Origin: Thermoanaerobaculia bacterium
GTDB lineage: Bacteria > Acidobacteriota > Thermoanaerobaculia > Multivoradales > JAHZIX01
Direction: 5' to 3'
Assembly (NCBI GenBank): GCA_027069135.1
Contig: JALXFE010000447.1
Coordinates: forward strand, 35,174-99,173
Length of the DNA: 64,000 nt
The position numbers and the translations under genes are program-made. Under the pieces are notes generated by a model. That model made no database searches and was not told the DNA's origin. It saw nothing but the letters and a program-made list of their open reading frames with translations. This document shows positions 58,654-64,000 of the stretch, piece by piece (the first letter of the stretch is position 1; each line of letters starts with the position of its first letter).

Positions 58654-59940
58654 CTACCAGTTGTACGTGATCCCGACGAGTACTGCGTCGGTCTCGTAAC
58701 GGCCGTTGAAATTGTCACGGTTGACGGAAGTCTCACGGCTATCGGAGGCCAGGTACATCAGAGCCAGGTCCCACTTACCGCCGACCGTGCCATATCCGAC
58801 CGTAAACACGTTGCGGTCGCTATCCGGCAGCAGGGGCCCGACCGACTCGTCCGGCTGAGGGCTCTCGTCGAAGCCATAGCCGAAGCGCCATTGGGATCCC
58901 CGGGCGGTGGTGTAGTTGAAGCCGAGTCGGTAGTTGTAGGCATCGTCGTAGTTCTGCGGGACGATGCTACTCAAGGCCGGCAGACCGACGAAGGTCAAGG
59001 GCAAAGCGTCGAAGCTGCTCCAACCGGTGTAGTTGATATCCACCTCCGCCAGCAGGTTCTGGGTCAGCAGGAAGGCGAAGCCGAGGCTCGCCATTTCCGG
59101 GAACTCGATGGTGGTTTCCAAATCCACGTCCCGACCGAAAGGCAGCTGGCGGGCGACGACGGCATCGAGAACCGCGTTACCGGTGGAAATCTGGGTGAAG
59201 CGCCCGTCACCGTCGTAGTCGATCTCGATACTGCTGCGGTAGGAGAGTCCCCAGGAAAAGGCGCTCCCCACCTTGTGGAGGATTCCGAGGTTAAAGCCGA
59301 CGCCGGTGTCGTCCAAGCCGCTGTCCAGCTCGACCTTGGCGATATCGACGACCGCCCCCGTGAAGGGGTTGATGGTCGGCACGACACGCTCCAGCTCCAC
59401 CGAAGAGACACGGGCGATGAGGCCGAAACCGACGCCGAAATTCGGTGTCAGCTGGATTCCCAGGGTGGGGTTCAAGTCGAAGGTCTGCAACTCCGCCCGC
59501 TGGCTGATGAACCGGCCGCTGAAAGTGTTCTTGTTTTCCCACTCCGTCGAAAGACCGAAGGGGCTATTGAGGCCCAAACCAAAACGCCATCTATCGCCCA
59601 GGGGACGGACCCAGTAGGCGTGGATCGGAGTGGCGTCCAGATCCTTCAAATCTTCGCGGACGTTGCCGGGAAACGGATTCGAGCCCGTGAACTCGGTGCC
59701 GTTGACGTGGATCCAGGTCAGGCCGGTGGTGATCTGCTGCTCGTCGACGAATGCGAGGCCGCCGGCGTTGTGAAAAAGGAGAGACGGATCATCCGCCTGC
59801 GCCGTAAAGGCGCCGGCCATTCCCATCCCCTTACTACCCTGTTCAAAAATACCGAAAGCTGCGCCATGGGCGGCTGGTGCCGTGAGCCCTAGGGCCATAA
59901 GGCCGACGGCTCCGGCGACACAAAGAATTCGCCTTTGCAT
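58654..59940 (-). CDS. FadL/OmpP1-family outer-membrane transporter
   Basis: A 428-residue outer-membrane beta-barrel with signal peptide (AHGA) and the family amino-terminal plug (GMGMAGAFTAQADDPSLL, then HNAGGLAF). Alternating strands run to a terminal aromatic (ITYNW). FadL proteins let long-chain fatty acids or other hydrophobic compounds in; substrate unknown. AGGAG is 7 bases before the ATG. Confidence 0.9.
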   Translation of the reverse strand: MQRRILCVAGAVGLMALGLTAPAAHGAAFGIFEQGSKGMGMAGAFTAQADDPSLLFHNAGGLAFVDEQQITTGLTWIHVNGTEFTGSNPFPGNVREDLKDLDATPIHAYWVRPLGDRWRFGLGLNSPFGLSTEWENKNTFSGRFISQRAELQTFDLNPTLGIQLTPNFGVGFGLIARVSSVELERVVPTINPFTGAVVDIAKVELDSGLDDTGVGFNLGILHKVGSAFSWGLSYRSSIEIDYDGDGRFTQISTGNAVLDAVVARQLPFGRDVDLETTIEFPEMASLGFAFLLTQNLLAEVDINYTGWSSFDALPLTFVGLPALSSIVPQNYDDAYNYRLGFNYTTARGSQWRFGYGFDESPQPDESVGPLLPDSDRNVFTVGYGTVGGKWDLALMYLASDSRETSVNRDNFNGRYETDAVLVGITYNW

Positions 59941-60102
59941 TGGTTCTCTCCTAAATACGATCCGGGACCTCGGGTGCTGCTCGAGGCGCAGCAAGCCGCT
60001 GAGTTGAACGAGGAGTCGTCGATCTGCTACAAACACGCAAGATAGAGGAAGCTCAGAGGTGTGTCAAGCACCGTGATCGCCGCTTTGCGGCAGGGGAAAC
60101 CG

Positions 60103-60606
60103 ATGGAATTCGAGCATGAGACCCAGCGTGAAACCCACGACCGTGTCGCCGAATATTTGGGCGACTTCTTCGATTCGCCGTTTCATGACGAGGACAACGG
60201 ACATTTCTATGTCCGCTATGGATCCACCGTCATAGAAATCGCTGTAGAGCCTTATGGACCCGAGGAGGCGGTGGTCTTGATCATGGCCTACTGTGTGCAA
60301 GGAACCCAACTCAAGGAGAACCTGCTCCTGGGGCTCCTGGAGGTCAATCACCAGCTACCCTTCGGGGCCTTTTCCTTAGTGGACCAGGATGTCTTCTTTT
60401 CCCATTCTCTGTTCGCCCGCAGCCTGGACCCGCGGACCCTCCTCCAAGCCATCGACGCCGTGGCGACGATCTCGGACGAGTACGACGGACGCATCGTTTC
60501 TCAATACGGCGGGCAGACGGCTCTGGAACGGATTCGGGATACCGGCGGCCGGGGACGGCGCCGTCGCGGCGGACCGCCGACAGAAATAGAAGGGGACAAG
60601 AATTAA
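60103..60606 (+). CDS. YbjN-like protein
   Basis: A 167-residue cytosolic protein with a secretion-chaperone-like/YbjN fold pattern (TVIEIAVEPYGPEEAVVLIM, LLGLLEVNHQLPFGAFSL, LLQAIDAVATISDEYD) and a basic tail. Start chosen at the ATG with AGGGG six bases ahead; a GTG at 60061 is also open. Role unknown; its 3' end overlaps convergent smpB by four bases. Confidence 0.75.
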   Translation: MEFEHETQRETHDRVAEYLGDFFDSPFHDEDNGHFYVRYGSTVIEIAVEPYGPEEAVVLIMAYCVQGTQLKENLLLGLLEVNHQLPFGAFSLVDQDVFFSHSLFARSLDPRTLLQAIDAVATISDEYDGRIVSQYGGQTALERIRDTGGRGRRRRGGPPTEIEGDKN

Positions 60607-61073
60607 TATCGCTGCTGTTTGATGGCCTCTCGGGCTTCCCTCTCCTGTTCCCGTTCCCGCTCCGCCTGACGTTTGTCGTGGAGCTTCTTGCCCTGGACGA
60701 GAGCGATCTCGATCTTGATCCAGGCGCCGTCGAGGTAGAGCGAGAGAGGCACGACGGTCAGGCCCTTGGCCTGGACCTTCCCCGCCAAGCGGTCGATTTC
60801 CCGCTGGCGTAGGAGGAGTTTCCTCGGCCTTTCGGGGAGGTGATTCTCCCGATTCCCGTGACTGTACGGGCTGATGTGGGTGGCGATGAGCCAGGCTTCT
60901 CCATCCCGGAATTCGACGAAGCTATCCCGCAGCTGAACCGTTCCGGTACGGATCCCCTTGACCTCCGTGCCGCTCAGCACCAACCCTGCCTCGAGGGTCT
61001 CGAGGATGTGGTATTCGTGACGCGCTCGCCGGTTGGTGGCGAGTACACGGGTTTTTGGATCTTTCTTTGCCAT
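60603..61073 (-). CDS. smpB: SsrA-binding protein
   Basis: Binds tmRNA for trans-translation. The 156-residue protein has NRRARHEYHILETLEAGLVL, GTEVKGIRTG and a basic carboxy tail (KKLHDKRQAEREREQERE). GGAG lies close to the ATG at 61073. The ssrA gene itself is not in this window. Confidence 0.95.
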   Translation of the reverse strand: MAKKDPKTRVLATNRRARHEYHILETLEAGLVLSGTEVKGIRTGTVQLRDSFVEFRDGEAWLIATHISPYSHGNRENHLPERPRKLLLRQREIDRLAGKVQAKGLTVVPLSLYLDGAWIKIEIALVQGKKLHDKRQAEREREQEREAREAIKQQRY

Positions 61074-61155
61074 AGCTCCTGGTCTCGTCCGGTACCCAGC
61101 GTCGGGAGCCGGTGAGTTTAGCAGCCGTTGGCGAGAGTCGAGCACCCCGGAGTGG

Positions 61156-61161
61156 TAGAAT
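61156..61161 (+). promoter_or_regulatory. Extended -10 (TGG-TAGAAT) before the DUF4390 gene
   Basis: TGGTAGAAT ends 10 bases before the ATG at 61172, with no Shine-Dalgarno. Confidence 0.45.
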
Positions 61162-61171
61162 CCCGGGCTCG

Positions 61172-61732
61172 ATGAGATCACTTGCTGTCCTCGTCGGGCT
61201 CACCTTTCTCTGGTCCACCCTAACGTGGGCCTCGGAGGCTCCGAAGCCCCGTATTTCCGGTCTGACCTTGAGTTTCGAGGATGGCCGGATTCTCACCAGC
61301 TTCGGACTTCGCCACGGCTTCGAAGAATTTCTGCGAGAGCGCATCGAAAGTGGGCTCTCGACCACGATCTTCTATGATCTCGACCTCGTGCGGGACCGCC
61401 AGTTCTGGCGCTTCTGGGTCCGGCGCCAAGTCCAGGCCAACCGCCTGGAAATTACCGCCAAATTCGACGTGTTGACCATGGAATACCGGGTCAATTTCAA
61501 GTTGGGCGACAAGCTCATCGACAGTCGTATTTTCCAAGATCTGGACGGCGTGGAACGAGCGATGACGCGGATTCTCGATCTCCCGGCCTTCTCCTTCGGG
61601 GACCGGGAACAGGCCCAACCCTTGACGTTACGCGTCCGGGCCAATCTCGGCTCGCGGACGATTCTTTCCCTCGTTCCCACCAGCATCACTACCGATTGGG
61701 CGGAGAGTCGCCGCTTCTTCGCGCCGCGCTGA
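61172..61732 (+). CDS. DUF4390 protein
   Basis: A 186-residue exported protein: signal peptide (ending TWAS), then a single DUF4390 domain with LVRDRQFWRFWVRRQ and YRVNFKLGD. The domain is usually encoded just before an NtrY sensor kinase, as here with 22 bases between them, and probably helps the sensor; function unproven. Confidence 0.85.
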   Translation: MRSLAVLVGLTFLWSTLTWASEAPKPRISGLTLSFEDGRILTSFGLRHGFEEFLRERIESGLSTTIFYDLDLVRDRQFWRFWVRRQVQANRLEITAKFDVLTMEYRVNFKLGDKLIDSRIFQDLDGVERAMTRILDLPAFSFGDREQAQPLTLRVRANLGSRTILSLVPTSITTDWAESRRFFAPR

Positions 61733-61754
61733 CACACCGAGGACGATCTACCCC

Positions 61755-63977
61755 ATGGGCTTGAGGACACAGCTTCGGCGCCATCGCAAAGACACCCGAT
61801 TGATCGTCGGGGGCTTGGGCGCCCTGTTGCTCCTCTTCAGCGGCCTGTTCTACCTCCTGCTCTACAACCAGAACCTAGAGGCCCGGGTGATCAACAACCG
61901 GGTGCTTCTCTTCGCCCTGTGGTACGCCAATGTCGTTCTCATTCTCGCGGTCCTCATGGTGCTTTTCCGCATCGTCTTCAAGATTCTCCTCGAACGGAAG
62001 ATGCGCATCCTGGGCTCGAAGTTCAAGACCAAGCTCATCGCCACCTACATCGGCCTCTCCCTTTTCCCGGTTCTCCTGCTCTTTTTCTTCGCCAATCAGC
62101 TGCTCAACGGTTCGATGGACCGCTGGTTCAGCGTCCCCCTGAAGGAAGACGTCCTGAGCAAGGCGGACGAGCTGGTTGCGGCTCTCAATCAACGTATCGA
62201 AGACGAAAACGTACGCGGCGCCGCCCGGGTCCTCGGGGAGATCAGCTCGCTGTCCTCCGCCGAAATCGTCGAAGCCCCCCAACTCGGGCTCCGCCTCCAG
62301 GAGCTCCTGGACGAAACCGCCTTGGACATCCTGGCGGTCTACGAGGGCACGAGCTTTCTCCGGGCCGTCATCAGTCCCCGCACCGGTCTCGCCGACTTGC
62401 CGGAGCTCGAGTTTCAGCTTCTGAGGGACGCGCAGCGGGAAGGCAAGGCTGTGAAAGTCCGGACTCTCCCGGGGCTCGAGGGCGTGACCATGTTGGCGGC
62501 GGTGTCCTACGGGACGACCAGCAACGATGCGAGCCAAGAAGAGAGCCCCCCCTTGGTCGTCGTCGCTGCCACCATCGTCCAGCAGCCGCTGGCGGAGAAG
62601 ATGCAGGACCTTCGGCAGCTCTACCAGAGCCACCGTCAGTTGGTCGTCGAGAAGGACTCCATCAAAGCCAGTCATCTGCTGCTCTTCCTCATGGCGACGC
62701 TGCTGATTCTGTTGGCGTCGACCTGGGTGGGTCTCTATCTGGCACGGCGGGTCACGGTTCCCATTCAGGCCCTGGCGGCCGGGACGCGGCAGATCATGGG
62801 CGGCGACCTGGGGCATCGGGTGGCGGTCGACGCCGACGACGAATTGGGGGTTCTGGTGGACTCCTTCAACCAGATGACGACGGAGTTGGAGCAGAACCGC
62901 GATCTCCTGGAACAGAGCAATCGCGAGCTCATGGAAACCAGCCGCCAGCAGGCGGAAGAGCGGGCCCTCATCGCCGCGGTGCTACAGAACGTGGCCGCCG
63001 GTGTCATGTCCTTCGATCGGGAGGAGACCGTCTTCACCTGCAACGGAGCCGCCCGCAACCTGTTGCATCTGCGCGAGAAGGTCTTAGGGCTGCCGGCGGC
63101 GCAGGTCCTCAGAGGCATCAATCGGTCGAAGTTGCGGGTCCTTCTGGCCAAGCTTCCGGAAGGCAAGGAACAGCATCGGGAGCAGGTCAATCTCGTCGTC
63201 GGAGGCGAATGGAAGAGCCTCGAGGTCACGATCACCCCGATCCGCGATGGGAACGACCAGAATCAAGGTTCGGTGATGGTCTTCGAGGATCTCACGGACC
63301 TGATCAAGGCCCAGAAGCTCGCCGCCTGGACCGAGGCGGCCCGCCGTATCGCCCACGAGATCAAGAACCCCCTGACCCCGATCCGCCTCTCCGCCGAGCG
63401 CCTCCTTCGGCGCTATCAGGCCCAGGATCCGAAGATCGGAGAGGCGGTCGAGGACGCCGTGGACATCATCGTCCGCGAAGTCACGACCCTTCAGGGGATG
63501 GTCGACGAATTCTCACGCTATGCCCGCATGCCCTATCCCCACCCCCAGGAAACCGACTTCGCCAAATTGGTGAACGAAACCCTGGACCTCTACCACGGCA
63601 TCAAGCCCGGGGTCGAAGTGGAGGGGGAAGTGACCCCCGGCGCCGAGCAGATCTGGGTCGACACCAAGCAATTCAAACAGGCCCTGATCAACCTCCTCGA
63701 CAACGCGGTGGAGGCCACCGAGGCCCCCGGGCGGGTGGTCGTCCGGGCCGAAGCGGCAGACGGCCGTCTGCGCCTGTCGGTGGCAGATACGGGCCGCGGA
63801 ATTCCCGACGCGGACAAGGAGAAGCTCTTCCTGCCCTACTTCTCGACCAAGGGCCGCGGTACGGGCCTCGGCCTGGCCATCGTCCATCGAATTGTCACCG
63901 AACACCACGGCCGAATCCGGGTGGAGGCGAACCATCCCCAGGGTACCGTCTTCACCATCGACCTTCCGGCCGCCTGA
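61755..63977 (+). CDS. ntrY: NtrY-type membrane sensor histidine kinase
   Basis: A 740-residue sensor. Helices at about 18-36, 50-72 and 95-115, a periplasmic segment, another helix near 300-325, HAMP (326-380), PAS (about 395-510), then HisKA with His534 (RIAHEIKNPLTPI) and HATPase motifs (NLLDNAVEA, DTGRGIP, GTGLGLAIV). Architecture matches NtrY, which signals nitrogen or redox state to NtrX. The next gene begins 18 bases later and is probably the response regulator. Confidence 0.9.
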   Translation: MGLRTQLRRHRKDTRLIVGGLGALLLLFSGLFYLLLYNQNLEARVINNRVLLFALWYANVVLILAVLMVLFRIVFKILLERKMRILGSKFKTKLIATYIGLSLFPVLLLFFFANQLLNGSMDRWFSVPLKEDVLSKADELVAALNQRIEDENVRGAARVLGEISSLSSAEIVEAPQLGLRLQELLDETALDILAVYEGTSFLRAVISPRTGLADLPELEFQLLRDAQREGKAVKVRTLPGLEGVTMLAAVSYGTTSNDASQEESPPLVVVAATIVQQPLAEKMQDLRQLYQSHRQLVVEKDSIKASHLLLFLMATLLILLASTWVGLYLARRVTVPIQALAAGTRQIMGGDLGHRVAVDADDELGVLVDSFNQMTTELEQNRDLLEQSNRELMETSRQQAEERALIAAVLQNVAAGVMSFDREETVFTCNGAARNLLHLREKVLGLPAAQVLRGINRSKLRVLLAKLPEGKEQHREQVNLVVGGEWKSLEVTITPIRDGNDQNQGSVMVFEDLTDLIKAQKLAAWTEAARRIAHEIKNPLTPIRLSAERLLRRYQAQDPKIGEAVEDAVDIIVREVTTLQGMVDEFSRYARMPYPHPQETDFAKLVNETLDLYHGIKPGVEVEGEVTPGAEQIWVDTKQFKQALINLLDNAVEATEAPGRVVVRAEAADGRLRLSVADTGRGIPDADKEKLFLPYFSTKGRGTGLGLAIVHRIVTEHHGRIRVEANHPQGTVFTIDLPAA

Positions 63978-63983
63978 CCGGCT

Positions 63984-63989
63984 TATAAT
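63984..63989 (+). promoter_or_regulatory. -10-like TATAAT before the gene after ntrY
   Basis: Perfect TATAAT ending six bases before the ATG at 63996, no Shine-Dalgarno. Confidence 0.4.
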
Positions 63990-63995
63990 CCCCCC

Positions 63996-64000
63996 ATGAC
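63996..64000 (+). CDS. First bases of the next gene (probably the NtrX-type regulator)
   Basis: Only ATGAC is in the window. Position after ntrY suggests the partner response regulator; nothing of its sequence is seen. Confidence 0.4.

Overview
This window is a dense, GC-rich stretch of bacterial chromosome. It has no rRNA, tRNA, CRISPR array or recognisable insertion sequence. The gene content fits a Gram-negative, large-genome, soil- or sediment-type bacterium. The evidence is lipoproteins and outer-membrane proteins (FadL, RlpA), an ECF sigma factor with a TPR serine/threonine kinase, an FHA-GAF adenylate cyclase, DPP4-type secreted peptidases, an NtrY-type sensor, DUF4390, and a GlnRS with a GatB/YqeY tail. 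I would guess Acidobacteriota or a near relative. That assignment is inference from gene content only.

Layout. 0-4.5 kb: a DUF4097 lipoprotein diverges from a secreted S9B peptidase, whose 3' tail has been copied three times with a double-hairpin repeat, followed by a CAP-domain lipoprotein. 4.5-11.3 kb, minus strand: the fatty-acid/phospholipid cluster yceD-rpmF-plsX-fabD-fabG-acpP-fabF, lacking fabH. 11.3-13.4 kb: a GT4 glycosyltransferase and a convergent RlmB-type methyltransferase. 13.9-18.1 kb, minus: the translation operon rplM-rpsI-rpsB-tsf-pyrH-frr, with a good promoter, a long repetitive leader and an attenuator between rpsB and tsf. 18.2-20.3 kb: folD-coaE-rdgB with start/stop overlaps. 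20.3-25.6 kb, minus: a signalling block (ECF sigma, kinase-TPR, FHA-GAF-cyclase, MerC-like protein). 25.7-32 kb: glnS, argF and arcA on minus, purB on plus.

32-39.2 kb is an accessory conflict island, all on the minus strand and flanked or interrupted by repeats. It holds a nucleotidyltransferase pair, a 1215-residue CHAT-protease/STAND-NTPase/TPR protein translationally coupled to a small EACC1-like partner, a VapBC pair and an unknown gene. The CHAT protein contains five near-identical 120-bp tandem repeats in its TPR region. This is the most interesting system in the window.

39.4-53.9 kb is mostly housekeeping: rlpA, ddl, a REC-like/PEP-binding protein coupled to gdhA, a ZIP transporter, a TPR protein, an FMN glutamate-synthase-like protein, a membrane STAS protein and uvrA. 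53.9-57.1 kb is a sparsely coding, locally AT-rich patch of small and broken genes: a coiled-coil protein, a 100-residue membrane protein, an orphan VapB with a vapC stub, and a 97-residue protein coupled to a decayed membrane gene. Shared 9-bp iterons lie upstream of two of these. 57.1-64 kb: a GDSL esterase with a FadL porin, a YbjN-like protein, smpB, DUF4390 and ntrY, with the next gene (probably ntrX) starting at the window edge.

Starts: TTG and GTG are frequent and usually backed by Shine-Dalgarno sequences. A second class of genes has a -10-like hexamer 6 to 11 bases before the start codon and no Shine-Dalgarno, suggesting leaderless mRNAs.
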